64,000 nucleotides of DNA from NCBI GenBank assembly GCA_020636315.1, contig JACJYA010000009.1, positions 1 through 64,000 of the forward strand, in the 5' to 3' direction. Below are positions 41,557 through 51,621 of the stretch, piece after piece. The DNA comes from Lewinellaceae bacterium (lineage in GTDB: Bacteria; Bacteroidota; Bacteroidia; Chitinophagales; Saprospiraceae). Within the stretch, counting starts at the first letter, position 1. Every line of letters begins with the position of its first letter. The notes beneath the pieces were generated by a model. It was not told where the DNA came from. It saw nothing but the letters and a program-made list of their open reading frames with translations, and did no database searches. A program made the position numbers and the translations under genes.

Positions 41557-41566
41557 TAGCAATGCC

Positions 41567-42421
41567 CTATTCCTCCAGCCCTCCCAGCTTCCCACTCTGG
41601 TAATCCAGGATGGCCTGCCTGATCTCTGCCTCGGAGTTCATCACAAAAGGCCCGTGGGCAACAATGGGTTCATTATAGGGCTCGCCGTGGCAAAAGATCA
41701 GGGTAGCATCGCTCAGTGCCTTTACGGCTATGGTTTCTCCTTCGTTGGCAAATTCCACCAGGGTATGGGTGGAAGCCTTTTGGCCGTTTACTTCTACATC
41801 GCCGTTCACTACATAGAAGAGGATATTGCGCTTTGCTTCCACTTCCGTACGAAACCCTCCGCCTTCCTGTAGTTTGATGCTGGTAGTATGTATGCCTGTC
41901 AATGAAGGAACCGGGCCTTCAGCTGTTCCCCATTTCCCGGAGATCAGGCTAATCCTTACCCGCCCTTCATCCTGCTCAATAAACGGGATGTCTTCCTTTT
42001 GTAAACCGATGTAGTTCGGTTTTGTCATTTTCAGATGAGAAGGCAGGTTCAGCCAGATTTGAATGACTTCCTCCATTCCTCCCTTCTTCTTAAACTCCGG
42101 AGAAGAGACCTCAGCGTGCACCAGGCCGCTTCCTGCCGTCATCCACTGAATGCCCCCTGTATTGATGACACTCTCTCCTGTCATGGAATCCCGGTGCATA
42201 ATGTCTCCCTCCAGAATGTAAGTCAGGGTCTCAAACCCACGGTGAGGGTGCGGGCCGAAGGGAAGGCCGTTGTTGTTCGGGCCGTAATTCTGAGGGCCGT
42301 GATGATTGAGAAAGAGAAAAGGGTCGATGTGCCGGATACTTCCGGTGGGCATGGCGCGGTAAGTAATGAGGTCGTCGATGGGGCTGTAAACGGCCTTATG
42401 CAATTTTCTGATGGCTCTCAT
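41567..42421 (-). CDS. Pirin-family protein
   Basis: This is a 284-residue bicupin of the pirin family, which in bacteria includes quercetin-dioxygenase-type and redox-regulated proteins. The metal-binding His residues are in PFGPHPHRGFETLTYILEG, followed by GSGLVHAEVSSPE. The start at 42421 (MRAIRKLHKAVY) is chosen as it matches the family N-terminus; an upstream in-frame ATG would add a 42-residue unlike stretch. Function in this organism is unknown. Confidence 0.9.
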   Translation of the reverse strand: MRAIRKLHKAVYSPIDDLITYRAMPTGSIRHIDPFLFLNHHGPQNYGPNNNGLPFGPHPHRGFETLTYILEGDIMHRDSMTGESVINTGGIQWMTAGSGLVHAEVSSPEFKKKGGMEEVIQIWLNLPSHLKMTKPNYIGLQKEDIPFIEQDEGRVRISLISGKWGTAEGPVPSLTGIHTTSIKLQEGGGFRTEVEAKRNILFYVVNGDVEVNGQKASTHTLVEFANEGETIAVKALSDATLIFCHGEPYNEPIVAHGPFVMNSEAEIRQAILDYQSGKLGGLEE

Positions 42422-42668
42422 ATTGTCTGGTTTGGAATGTTGGACAGATGTTACAATTGAGGTGTCAGGCCCGGGTAACCGGCAGTTGGCAGAGAACAGG
42501 ATGCCGAGATAAAGGTACACCCCGGGGATTAAGCGAAACACAGGCATTGTCAGTCATTTTTTAACATCACTTAGAAAACTGGGAAAGTTAAAATAAGTTT
42601 ACCGTCATGTTTGCTATTTTCGGGCTAAGTGCCCGTTTTACCGAGGCCTTCCATCAAAAAATTGCAGC

Positions 42669-45149
42669 ATGCTGACTCAGAAACTGATCCGCACCATCCT
42701 TTTTCTACTTTTTTTTGGGAATCCATCCTTCCATGGCTCCGCTCAGAACAGCAGCGGGAAAGGCCCCTTGTCTATCTGGTACAACCACCCTGCCGAAGAA
42801 TGGGTAGAGGCATTGCCGCTGGGCAACGGCAGGTTGGGCACGATGGTTTATGGCGGGCCGGAAAAGGAAGAGCTGCAACTGAATGAAGAAACAATATGGG
42901 CCGGCGAGCCGGGGAACAACATCAATCCGGAAACCGGCAGGGCCATTCCCGGCATCCGAAAGCTGATCAACGAAGGCCAATATGAAGAAGCGCAAAAGTA
43001 CGCCAATGAAAGGGTGAAATCCCTGAATGACGGCATGCCCTACCAGCCGGCAGGCAGCCTGTTCATTGAATTCCCGGGCCATGAAGATTATTCGGCTTAC
43101 CGGAGGAGCCTCGACCTGGAAAAGGCAGTCGCGGCCATTTCCTATCAGGTAGGTGGAGTGACGTTCAGGAGGGAAGTATTCAGCTCCTTCCCGGATCAGG
43201 CCATCATCGTCCGGCTAACCGCCGACAAGCCCGGGAGCATCAGCTGCCTGCTCTCTTTCGACAGCCCTCATGAGGATCACCGGATCAGTACCGAGGAAAA
43301 CGCATTGGTTTTGGCCGGAAAAGGAAGCAGCCATGAAGGAAAAGCAGGCGCTATTCAATTCACGGCCATCGCCAAAGCTGTTAGCCAGGGAGGAAGCATT
43401 TCACCGGACCGGGAAAAGTTAAGGGTGGAAGCTGCGGACACCCTTACCATTTATATTTCCATTGCCACCAATTTTGTCAACTATGCAGATGTGACCGGCG
43501 ATTCTCACCGGCGGGCAATGGATTACCTGGCAACCGCTATGAAACGGGATTATCCATCTGCGCTGGAAGCTCACATCAACGCTTACCGGAAATACTTTGG
43601 GCGCGTTGAACTTGACCTCGGCCGCACCGCCACCGCCGATAAGCCCACCGATGTCCGGCTCCGACAATTTTCTCCGGGGGAAGACCCTCAACTGGCGGCG
43701 CTGTACTTTCAGTTCGGAAGATACCTGCTCATTTCCAGTTCGCAGCCGGGCGGCCAGCCGGCAACGCTGCAAGGCATCTGGAACGATAAACTGTTGCCCC
43801 CCTGGGACAGCAAATACACCATCAACATCAACGGCGAAATGAACTACTGGCCGGCGGAATGCACTAACCTCACCGAGCTGCAGGAACCTCTTTTCAGCAT
43901 GGTAAAAGCCCTGGCAGTTACCGGCAGGGAATCTGCCGTTCAAACTTACGGAGCAAGGGGGTGGGTGGTGCACCACAACACTGACATCTGGAGAATTACC
44001 GACCCGGTTGACGGGGCCCGTTCCTGGGGGCTCTGGCCGATGGCCGGGGCCTGGCTGAGCCAGCATCTCTGGGAACATTATTCCTTCACCGGAGATACGC
44101 TCTTCCTGAAGGAAAACTACCCGATACTGGAAAGCGCCTGTCAGTTTTACGTCGATGTGCTGCAACCCTATCCCGGAAAGGACTGGCGGGTAGTCTCCCC
44201 CTCGGTATCTCCGGAGAATGTGTTCTCTTACGAAGAAGGTAAAAAGGCTTCCGTGTCGGCCGGTACAACGATGGACAACCAACTGGTATTTGACCTTTTC
44301 CGGCACACCATAGAGGCGGGTGAGATCCTGGGGCGGGGGCAGGCTTTCAGCGATACGCTTGCCGCCCTGATCAAACGGCTGCCCCCGATGCAGATAGGGC
44401 AGCATGCCCAGCTTCAGGAATGGATAAACGACTGGGACAACCCGGAGGACAAACATCGGCACGTATCCCACCTTTACGGGCTTTACCCTTCCAACCAGAT
44501 CTCTCCCTATCGTACTCCTGCCCTGTTCGAGGCCGCCCGCAACGCTCTGCGCTACCGGGGTGATGTTTCCACCGGCTGGTCAATGGGCTGGAAAGTATGC
44601 CTCTGGGCCCGCCTTCTCGACGGCAACCACGCCCTGAAGCTGATCACCGACCAACTTTCTCCGGCCGGCACTACCGGAGGCGGTGGCACTTATCCCAACC
44701 TTTTCGATGCGCATCCTCCGTTCCAGATCGACGGCAACTTCGGCTGCACGGCAGGAATTGCGGAAATGCTGGTGCAAAGCCACGACGGGGCCATTCATAT
44801 CCTGCCCGCCCTGCCCGACGCCTGGAAAAACGGAAAAGTAAGCGGGCTGAAGGCAAGGGGCGGCTTTGAAGTAGATATTGAATGGAAAGAGGGTAAAGTC
44901 AGCAGCCTCACCATACACTCCGAGCTGGGGGGCAATTGCCGGCTCCGGCTGCCCAATGAACTGAAAACTGAGGGGGGCAGAAAGCTGGAACCTGCGAAAG
45001 GAACAAACTCCAACCCCTTCTATGCTACTCCAGACGTCAAAAAACCAATAATTTCTGATAAAGCCCAATTAAACGGGCTCACCATAATTAAAACTCTCGA
45101 ATACGACTTTGAAACGGAAGCAGGAAAAAGTTATACATTCCGGCCGTAG
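42669..45149 (+). CDS. GH95 alpha-L-fucosidase, secreted
   Basis: This is an 826-residue glycoside hydrolase of family 95, inverting alpha-1,2-L-fucosidases. The signal peptide (LIRTILFLLFFGNPSFHGSA) precedes the N-terminal beta-domain (LSIWYNHPAEEWVEALPLGN). The catalytic (alpha/alpha)6 barrel shows ININGEMNYWPAECTNLTEL (the Asn pair), SVSPENVFSYE (general acid Glu) and HPPFQIDGNFGCTAGIAEML (the Asp partner). It should release fucose from glycans outside the cytoplasm. Together with the SusCD/DeoR genes it hints at fucosylated glycan use. Confidence 0.95.
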   Translation: MLTQKLIRTILFLLFFGNPSFHGSAQNSSGKGPLSIWYNHPAEEWVEALPLGNGRLGTMVYGGPEKEELQLNEETIWAGEPGNNINPETGRAIPGIRKLINEGQYEEAQKYANERVKSLNDGMPYQPAGSLFIEFPGHEDYSAYRRSLDLEKAVAAISYQVGGVTFRREVFSSFPDQAIIVRLTADKPGSISCLLSFDSPHEDHRISTEENALVLAGKGSSHEGKAGAIQFTAIAKAVSQGGSISPDREKLRVEAADTLTIYISIATNFVNYADVTGDSHRRAMDYLATAMKRDYPSALEAHINAYRKYFGRVELDLGRTATADKPTDVRLRQFSPGEDPQLAALYFQFGRYLLISSSQPGGQPATLQGIWNDKLLPPWDSKYTININGEMNYWPAECTNLTELQEPLFSMVKALAVTGRESAVQTYGARGWVVHHNTDIWRITDPVDGARSWGLWPMAGAWLSQHLWEHYSFTGDTLFLKENYPILESACQFYVDVLQPYPGKDWRVVSPSVSPENVFSYEEGKKASVSAGTTMDNQLVFDLFRHTIEAGEILGRGQAFSDTLAALIKRLPPMQIGQHAQLQEWINDWDNPEDKHRHVSHLYGLYPSNQISPYRTPALFEAARNALRYRGDVSTGWSMGWKVCLWARLLDGNHALKLITDQLSPAGTTGGGGTYPNLFDAHPPFQIDGNFGCTAGIAEMLVQSHDGAIHILPALPDAWKNGKVSGLKARGGFEVDIEWKEGKVSSLTIHSELGGNCRLRLPNELKTEGGRKLEPAKGTNSNPFYATPDVKKPIISDKAQLNGLTIIKTLEYDFETEAGKSYTFRP

Positions 45150-45250
45150 AATAAGTTAGGGTTTTGTCTTAATAATGGCTATTATGGGGGGCATACTTTC
45201 TGATGGGCCAAAGCTTTTCTTTCGTACCTTCGCGCCATAAAACCTCAGAT

Positions 45251-46966
45251 ATGGCTATCCCCCTTCGCCCCCTCTTTGCCTTCATTGGCTTTACCTTTTT
45301 ACTCATGTCCGCGGTGCCCGGCCTTGCCCAACAACCGGAAAAAGCACCCGCTCCGGAATACGCCGAATTTCCCGACGACCCTTATCTTCCGGTAGCCCGG
45401 GCGGGCCGCCCCGGCTCGCCTGCTTACCGCTTTTCCAATGCCCGGATCACCACCGTGCAGGTGAATGTCAATTCTGCCGGTGAGAACATCCTGGGAGATG
45501 CGGCCAATGAGCCTTCCATCGCCATAGACCCCACCAATCCCAATCGAATGATAATCGGATGGCGGCAGTTCGATACCATAGCCAGTAATTTCCGGCAGGC
45601 CGGCTTCGCTTACACCACCGACGGCGGCCAGCACTGGGCCTTCCCCGGGGTGATCGAGCCCGGTGTCTTCCGCTCCGACCCGGTCCTGGATTACAACAGC
45701 GAAGGGCAGATCTTTTACAACAGCCTCACCACAGATGTTTCCAATTACTGGTGTGACGTCTATCGGTCCACCGGCGATGGTGAATGGGATGAAGGCGTCT
45801 ATGCCTACGGCGGCGATAAGCAATGGATGGCCATCGACCACAGCGGCGGGCCCGGTGACGGCCACATCTACGCCAACTGGAAGCAAAGCTTCAGCGCCTG
45901 TTTCCCCGGCAGCCTTACCCGTTCGGTCGATGGAGGTGAAAGTTATGAAGAATGCGTAGAGACCATGGGCGAACCCATTCGCGGCACCCTCGCCGTAGGG
46001 CCCGGCGGCGAATTGTACAGTTTCGGGCAACAGGGTGAGACATTCGTCATTACCCGTTCTTCAACTGCCGGCGACCCCAGCCAGCCTGTATCCTGGGATT
46101 TCCATACCGAGGTTCCGCTGGGCGGGCCCATCGGGCTCTACGCGGGCCCCAATCCGGGAGGCATGCTCGGGCAGGCCTGGGTAGCTGCCGATCATTCCGG
46201 AGGCGACACCCACGGCAATGTCTATGTGGTTTGTTCTGTAGAACGCCAGGACATCGGCGACCCTTTGGATGTCATGTTCAACCGGAGTACCGACGGGGGC
46301 CAGAGCTGGGGCACGCCCGTACGCATAAATGACGATCTCCCAAGCCAGGGCTGGCAATGGTTTGGCACCCTGGCTGTCGCCCCCAACGGCCGCATCGATG
46401 TCATCTGGCTGGATACCCGGCTTGACGCAGAAGGTTACGATTCCGCCCTATTCTATTCCTACTCCGAAGACGGAGGCCTCACCTGGAGCCCCAACGAGCA
46501 ACTTTCCGTAACTTTCGACCCTCACCTGGGCTGGCCCAACCAGACAAAAATGGGCGACTACTTTCACATGATATCTGATAACTCCGGCGCTCACCTGGCC
46601 TGGGCCGCCACCTTCAACGGAGAACAGGATATCTATTACAGCTATATCCCGGCAGAACCGATGACAGCGGTGCGGCAACACTCCAGGCAGGCCAGGCTGG
46701 GGCAGAACTTTCCCAACCCTTTCCGCACCAACACGAAAATAACCTATGAGCTCACCGCTCCCGGATGGATACAGCTGAATGTTTACAACCAGTTCGGGCA
46801 GTTGATACAGGTACTGGACAAGGGTGAAAAGATGACGGGGCAACACATCGCCACCTGGGACGGAAACAGCCGGAGGAGAGGGGCATTATCCTGCGGAATA
46901 TTTTTTTACGAACTTTCCATCGATGGCCAGCCTGCAGGGGCCGGACGAATGGTGAAAATTGATTAA
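45251..46966 (+). CDS. Secreted BNR/sialidase-fold protein with type IX sorting domain
   Basis: This is a 571-residue protein: signal peptide (FAFIGFTFLLMSAVPGLAQ), a beta-propeller with several BNR-type turns (AYTTDGGQHWAFPG; FNRSTDGGQSWGTPV; YSEDGGLTWSPNEQ), and a C-terminal type IX sorting domain (NFPNPFRTNTKITYELTAPG to GRMVKID). True sialidase active-site residues (an Arg triad with a FRIP motif) are not evident, so an enzyme name is unsafe. A TACCTTCG box about 14 bp upstream of the ATG resembles the -7 consensus. Confidence 0.88.
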   Translation: MAIPLRPLFAFIGFTFLLMSAVPGLAQQPEKAPAPEYAEFPDDPYLPVARAGRPGSPAYRFSNARITTVQVNVNSAGENILGDAANEPSIAIDPTNPNRMIIGWRQFDTIASNFRQAGFAYTTDGGQHWAFPGVIEPGVFRSDPVLDYNSEGQIFYNSLTTDVSNYWCDVYRSTGDGEWDEGVYAYGGDKQWMAIDHSGGPGDGHIYANWKQSFSACFPGSLTRSVDGGESYEECVETMGEPIRGTLAVGPGGELYSFGQQGETFVITRSSTAGDPSQPVSWDFHTEVPLGGPIGLYAGPNPGGMLGQAWVAADHSGGDTHGNVYVVCSVERQDIGDPLDVMFNRSTDGGQSWGTPVRINDDLPSQGWQWFGTLAVAPNGRIDVIWLDTRLDAEGYDSALFYSYSEDGGLTWSPNEQLSVTFDPHLGWPNQTKMGDYFHMISDNSGAHLAWAATFNGEQDIYYSYIPAEPMTAVRQHSRQARLGQNFPNPFRTNTKITYELTAPGWIQLNVYNQFGQLIQVLDKGEKMTGQHIATWDGNSRRRGALSCGIFFYELSIDGQPAGAGRMVKID

Positions 46967-46998
46967 TTTGACTTTCTTTATTTTCAAAAATGTAGGCC

Positions 46999-47538
46999 AT
47001 GCCTGATCAAACCCCTTTAGAAAACCTCCGTTACCCAACCGGCCGTTTTTCCTATCAGCCTGGCTACGGCCCCGAAAAAAGGCGGGAATACCTGGAAAGC
47101 ATCCGTTCTCTGCCGGCGAAGCTGCGCGCCGGCCTGGACTCCCTGGGCGAAGCGCAGCTAGACCTGCCGTACCGCCCGGGTGGATGGACGGCCCGGCAGG
47201 TAATACACCACATTGCCGACAGCCACATGAACGCCTATATCCGGTTTAAGCTGGCCCTGACCGAAAGCCGCCCAACCATCAAGCCCTACGATGAAAAGGC
47301 CTGGGCAGAACTGCCGGATACGGCCAACACCCCCATCCAGGTTTCACTGGCCTTGCTGGAAGCATTACACCAGCGTTGGGTGGTGCTGCTGGAGGAATTG
47401 GACACGGCTGGCCTGCAGCGCTCCGTATTCCACCCCGAATCCCAAAGGGAGATCAAACTCGAGGAATTCCTGGCGTTGTACGCCTGGCATGGAGAGCACC
47501 ACCTGGCTCATTTGGCACTGGCAGGGAAGAAGATATAG
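46999..47538 (+). CDS. DinB/YfiT-like metal-dependent protein (bacillithiol transferase fold)
   Basis: This is a 179-residue four-helix DinB-fold protein. The metal-ligand pattern is visible: VIHHIADSHMNAYIRFKLAL in helix 2, then YAWHGEHHLAHLALAGKK near the C-terminus, giving the His triad of the YfiT/BstA group. Such proteins transfer small thiols or act as metal-dependent hydrolases. It lies just upstream of the CHAT gene on the same strand with a 141-bp gap, but nothing links it functionally. Confidence 0.88.
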   Translation: MPDQTPLENLRYPTGRFSYQPGYGPEKRREYLESIRSLPAKLRAGLDSLGEAQLDLPYRPGGWTARQVIHHIADSHMNAYIRFKLALTESRPTIKPYDEKAWAELPDTANTPIQVSLALLEALHQRWVVLLEELDTAGLQRSVFHPESQREIKLEEFLALYAWHGEHHLAHLALAGKKI

Positions 47539-47679
47539 TGAGTGAGTGTTTATTTGGAGGCCGGTTTAAAAGTCCTGTGCTCAAAAGAGAAAATTATTAT
47601 TTAAATTTATGCAATGCGGCAATTTAGCAGCACCAAACCCAATTGGCCAACTAACCCAGGGCAATAATAACAACTGTAT

Positions 47680-49521
47680 ATGAGCCGGCCTGTAATACTG
47701 TTGACCTTCGCTAACGACCGGGATAACTACCTGCCCATGATCAACCGGGAGCGGAAGAATGTTTACCGCAGCCTGAGGCGCCATGCCGATGAAGGGCTCA
47801 TTCAGGTAGAAAAAGAGGCCAGTTCTTCTCTTGAAGATATCTTTGAGCTTTTTAATACTTACAGCGGCCGGGTAGCCATCTTCCACTACGGAGGCCACGC
47901 CGGCGGCACTCACTTACAACTGGAAGCCCCAGACACCTCTGCGCAGGCGGCAGCGGCCGGCGGCCTGGCGCAATTGCTGGGCCAGCAGGAAAACCTGCGC
48001 CTAGTCTTTCTGAACGGCTGCGCGACCCGCCCACAGGTGGAGCTGCTGCTCAAAAGCGGTGTCAAAGCGGTCATTGCAACCTCGGTTAAGGTACAGGACC
48101 AGATGGCCACCGAGTTCGCCGAACAGTTCTACCATGCTCTCGCCAGCCATGCTTCCATTCAGCGGGCCTTTCAGGTGGCCAGTGCTTTTGTTGCCGCCAA
48201 ATATCAAAGCTTCGGCCCGGTGAGGGATTACATGAGCATGGACTTTCCGGAGCAGGGGCAGGTGGAACAGGGAGAAATACCCTGGGGCCTTTACCGCAAT
48301 GAGAATGCCGCCGATGCCCTGGACTGGGCATTGCCCCGTACGGTGAACAAATCGCAGGTGCTGCGCAACCGCTTCGACTACGAATCAAGAGTTGACGTCA
48401 ACGACCTGCTCATTGATATCATCTGCGAAGACCTGGCTGCCTTCAACAAAGACCTGGACGATGAGCTGAACAAGGAAGAACTGGATATCCCTTCCATCAA
48501 GCGGGAGATCGTTGACTCCTTTCCAACGCCCATCGGAGAACAGCTCCGCAAGCTTTTCACCCGCAGTAACGACCCCGATGTGCCCGATGAAATGGAGCTC
48601 TTTACCGAAGGCAGGCTCCGGCAACTGGCGCTTACCTATCGCACGACCCTGCAGTTCATCTGTTTCACGGTGCTCTCTCAGCTTTGGGATGAGCGGTATA
48701 AGAATCCCTCCCTGTCCATCAGCGAGGATTACATCGTGGACTTCAACAGCTTCTTCACCCTCAACCAGGAGAGTTTCCCCACATTTGATTTCGTCCGCCT
48801 GATGCGTACCGTTACGCATGTTTTTGATGACAACCACATCCCTTATTTCATCGAGGAGCTGAACCAGGTAAACATCGATATAGAGGAAAACCCGGAACTG
48901 TACCAGGCGTACATTTTCCTCAATGGCCTCCATAATCAATTACTGGCTGGTTCCATTGACACCATCGGGGAATTGGAACCAATGTGCATCGAAGCAGAAC
49001 ACCACCTCGGCATCATTCTGAAGGAACTGGCCTTCCTGGTCAAATACAAGCTGGCCACCATCAAGAACATCGAGATCATAAAGAACCGCCACGAGGAGGC
49101 CCGGTTCCGCCACAACCAGATCCTGCTCAACCGGGCCCTGACGGTGGCAAGTACGGGAATTGCCGAAGTTGGCGTAGAATTCAGTAACTTTACCGACAGC
49201 AAATGCGTCCTCTTCATCAAAACCGAGGACAACGAGGTGAAAGATTATCTCAACCTCACTCCCTTCATCATCGATGAAAATGCCCTCAACAGCGACTACG
49301 CTTCAAAGCTTTATCTCTATTCTTATCACAATAACGGCAGCTATTTCTACCAATTTCTCAATAACATGCGGGATGAACCCCTGGTGGTAAGCGACCGGCA
49401 GTTCTACACCATCAAGGAACAATTCGAACGGTTTAAGGCCGAGATCTTCGGCAGGGAATACATTCCGGCTACGAAGCGAACTCCGCCTGCCGGAGGTTCC
49501 CGCTTTTCCAGAAAACGCTAA
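47680..49521 (+). CDS. CHAT-domain caspase-like protease
   Basis: This is a 613-residue cytoplasmic protein (no signal peptide or membrane segment). The first 240 residues form a CHAT domain of the caspase-like superfamily. The His of the catalytic dyad is His73 in AIFHYGGHAGGTHLQ and the Cys is Cys114 in LVFLNGCATRPQVELLLKSG. IPWGLYRNENAADALDW closes the domain. The remaining 370 residues are mostly helical with no family I recognise, perhaps a regulatory or substrate-binding region. It starts a six-gene run; the nSTAND NTPase begins 21 bp after it. A protease switched on by an nSTAND sensor is the natural reading. Confidence 0.9.
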   Translation: MSRPVILLTFANDRDNYLPMINRERKNVYRSLRRHADEGLIQVEKEASSSLEDIFELFNTYSGRVAIFHYGGHAGGTHLQLEAPDTSAQAAAAGGLAQLLGQQENLRLVFLNGCATRPQVELLLKSGVKAVIATSVKVQDQMATEFAEQFYHALASHASIQRAFQVASAFVAAKYQSFGPVRDYMSMDFPEQGQVEQGEIPWGLYRNENAADALDWALPRTVNKSQVLRNRFDYESRVDVNDLLIDIICEDLAAFNKDLDDELNKEELDIPSIKREIVDSFPTPIGEQLRKLFTRSNDPDVPDEMELFTEGRLRQLALTYRTTLQFICFTVLSQLWDERYKNPSLSISEDYIVDFNSFFTLNQESFPTFDFVRLMRTVTHVFDDNHIPYFIEELNQVNIDIEENPELYQAYIFLNGLHNQLLAGSIDTIGELEPMCIEAEHHLGIILKELAFLVKYKLATIKNIEIIKNRHEEARFRHNQILLNRALTVASTGIAEVGVEFSNFTDSKCVLFIKTEDNEVKDYLNLTPFIIDENALNSDYASKLYLYSYHNNGSYFYQFLNNMRDEPLVVSDRQFYTIKEQFERFKAEIFGREYIPATKRTPPAGGSRFSRKR

Positions 49522-49542
49522 ACCCAGAAAACAAAACGCACC

Positions 49543-51531
49543 ATGCCTGCCACTTCCCCTTTTAAGTTTCTGGATGCCTATGAGAAAGAGGATAAGGATA
49601 TTTTCTTCGGCCGCGATGACGAGGTAGAGCAGCTTTACAACCTGGTTTTCCAGTCGAACCTCACCCTGGTGTACGGCCAGTCGGGTACGGGCAAGACCAG
49701 CCTCATCCAGTGCGGCCTGGCCAACCGTTTCGCACAGTCCGACTGGTTTAACGTTTACATCCGCCGCAATGACAACATCAATAATTCCCTGCTGCAATCG
49801 CTCAAGCGCTACAACGTCGCAGAAACCGGTGGCGGCACTTTGCGCGAACGCCTGATGCGCAAGCGGCAAAGCGCACGGAGGGTAAAATCCGAGGAGGAAG
49901 AAACGGGAAGTGAGCTGATCCGGCAGCTGCGTTTTATCTACAAACACTTTCTCAAGCCGGTTTACCTCATTTTCGACCAGTTTGAGGAACTCTACATCCT
50001 GGGTACAAAGGAAGAGCAGCAACAATTTTACGAATCCATTGCAGAGATCCTCGATACGGAGGCTTATTGCCGGGTGATCATCGTAATGCGCGAAGAATCC
50101 ATCGCTCAACTCTACGACTTCGAAAAGGTGGTGCCTTTCCTGTTCGACAAACGCCTGCGGGTGGAGCCCATGGGGCGGGCACGCACTGAAGAAGTCATTA
50201 CCCGTTCGGCCGTCAAATTCAACATCTGGCTGGAAAACGAGGAAGTACCCGAGCAGGTCATCGAAGCCCTGAGCGAAGGAAAGGGCAGGGTGGAACTGAC
50301 CTATCTGCAGGTGTTCCTCGACCAGCTTTACCAGGAAGCCGCCCGCCGTAACCCAGCCAGCATCGGCTTTGACAGAAAGCTCATCCGGGAGGTCGGAAAT
50401 ATAGAAGATGTACTGGGCGACTTTCTGGAAAAGCAAACGGCCTACATTCAGGGCGAACTGAACAAGCACCACCCTAATGCCCCTCTGATGGCCGTCCGCA
50501 AGGTGCTCAGCGCCTTCGCCACTCTGGAGGGCACCAAACGCCCCCTCACCAAAGAGCAGGTTGCCCTGTCCAACCTGAAGAGCGAGCAGGTGGCCTTCAT
50601 TGTTGACAAACTGGAACAGGCCCGCATCCTGCGTTATGAGAACCAGCTGTACGAATTCTCACACGACACCCTGGCCCTTCAGGTCGCTGGCCAGCGCAGT
50701 GCCGATGAGGTGGCCCTGCTTCAGATCTCCCGCATCGTGCGCGACCGCTTCCATTCTTACCAGGCCACCCGGACGCTCCTCAACGCAAATGAACTGGAAC
50801 TGGTGAATTCTTTCCGCAAACAGCTGGAACAAGAAAAGAGTTTATCCGCCGAAGAGTGGGCATTTGTGCGAAAAAGCCGGGCGGCCAACCGCCGCCGCCG
50901 GGTGGTGCTGGCGGCTGTGGTGTTGGCCATTATTGGCACACTGTCCAGCTTCGCTCTTTACTCTTATGGCCAGCAGCAACTGGCGCGGGAAAAAGAGCAG
51001 GAAGCTTTGGACAACCTCGCCAAGTTCGAAGCCGCCCAGGAACAGGAGAAAGCCGCCAAATACAACGAGTATCTCAACCAGGGCATTGCCCGCATGGCCC
51101 AAAGCGACTATTCAGGCGCCCTGGAGGCCTTCCGGACGGCCCTCGACTTCAATCCGGACGGCGAGGAAGCCCGGGACAGCATACAGTCGGCCGAGGGCAA
51201 AGCCGGCGCCAGCCAGCTCTTCCAGCAACTCATCGACGACGGAGACGCGCTCTTCGCCAAAGGCCCCTCCGCCTACGTCGATGCCCGCCAGAAATACCAG
51301 CAGGCCCTCGACCTGAACTACGACAACAGCCTCGCCCAGCGCAAGCTCAACACCGTTGCCGGCCGCCTGGAGATCGCCTTCGAAGAGTTCGTCAACCAGG
51401 GCGATAAGTTCTTCCGCGCCAATGGCTTCAATTACGCGCTGGAGGCCTACCGGCAGGCCGCTCGCATCAAGCCGGGCAACAGCTACGTGCAGCAGCAGAT
51501 CCGGGAGTGCCGTAAACGGATTGGGGGGTAG
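49543..51531 (+). CDS. nSTAND NTPase with a transmembrane segment and C-terminal TPRs
   Basis: This is a 662-residue protein. Residues about 5-400 form an nSTAND-type P-loop NTPase: FFGRDDEVEQL, Walker A GQSGTGKT (45-52), Walker B VYLIFDQFEE (140-149), and a helical/winged region ending YEFSHDTLALQVAGQR. A run of Arg (449-453) then a single membrane helix (454-474) predict the NTPase inside and the rest in the periplasm. The outside part has a coiled coil and three TPR-like repeats (SDYSGALEAFRTALDFNP and others). It would sense signals outside and switch the CHAT protease encoded before it. Confidence 0.9.
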   Translation: MPATSPFKFLDAYEKEDKDIFFGRDDEVEQLYNLVFQSNLTLVYGQSGTGKTSLIQCGLANRFAQSDWFNVYIRRNDNINNSLLQSLKRYNVAETGGGTLRERLMRKRQSARRVKSEEEETGSELIRQLRFIYKHFLKPVYLIFDQFEELYILGTKEEQQQFYESIAEILDTEAYCRVIIVMREESIAQLYDFEKVVPFLFDKRLRVEPMGRARTEEVITRSAVKFNIWLENEEVPEQVIEALSEGKGRVELTYLQVFLDQLYQEAARRNPASIGFDRKLIREVGNIEDVLGDFLEKQTAYIQGELNKHHPNAPLMAVRKVLSAFATLEGTKRPLTKEQVALSNLKSEQVAFIVDKLEQARILRYENQLYEFSHDTLALQVAGQRSADEVALLQISRIVRDRFHSYQATRTLLNANELELVNSFRKQLEQEKSLSAEEWAFVRKSRAANRRRRVVLAAVVLAIIGTLSSFALYSYGQQQLAREKEQEALDNLAKFEAAQEQEKAAKYNEYLNQGIARMAQSDYSGALEAFRTALDFNPDGEEARDSIQSAEGKAGASQLFQQLIDDGDALFAKGPSAYVDARQKYQQALDLNYDNSLAQRKLNTVAGRLEIAFEEFVNQGDKFFRANGFNYALEAYRQAARIKPGNSYVQQQIRECRKRIGG

Positions 51532-51621
51532 TGGGGTGGCGAGTTGCAAGTTGACCATAACCTGCACTCCACAACCAAAAACTTTCATATATTTATCCAT
51601 ATATTACCTAAAACCCGGAAG

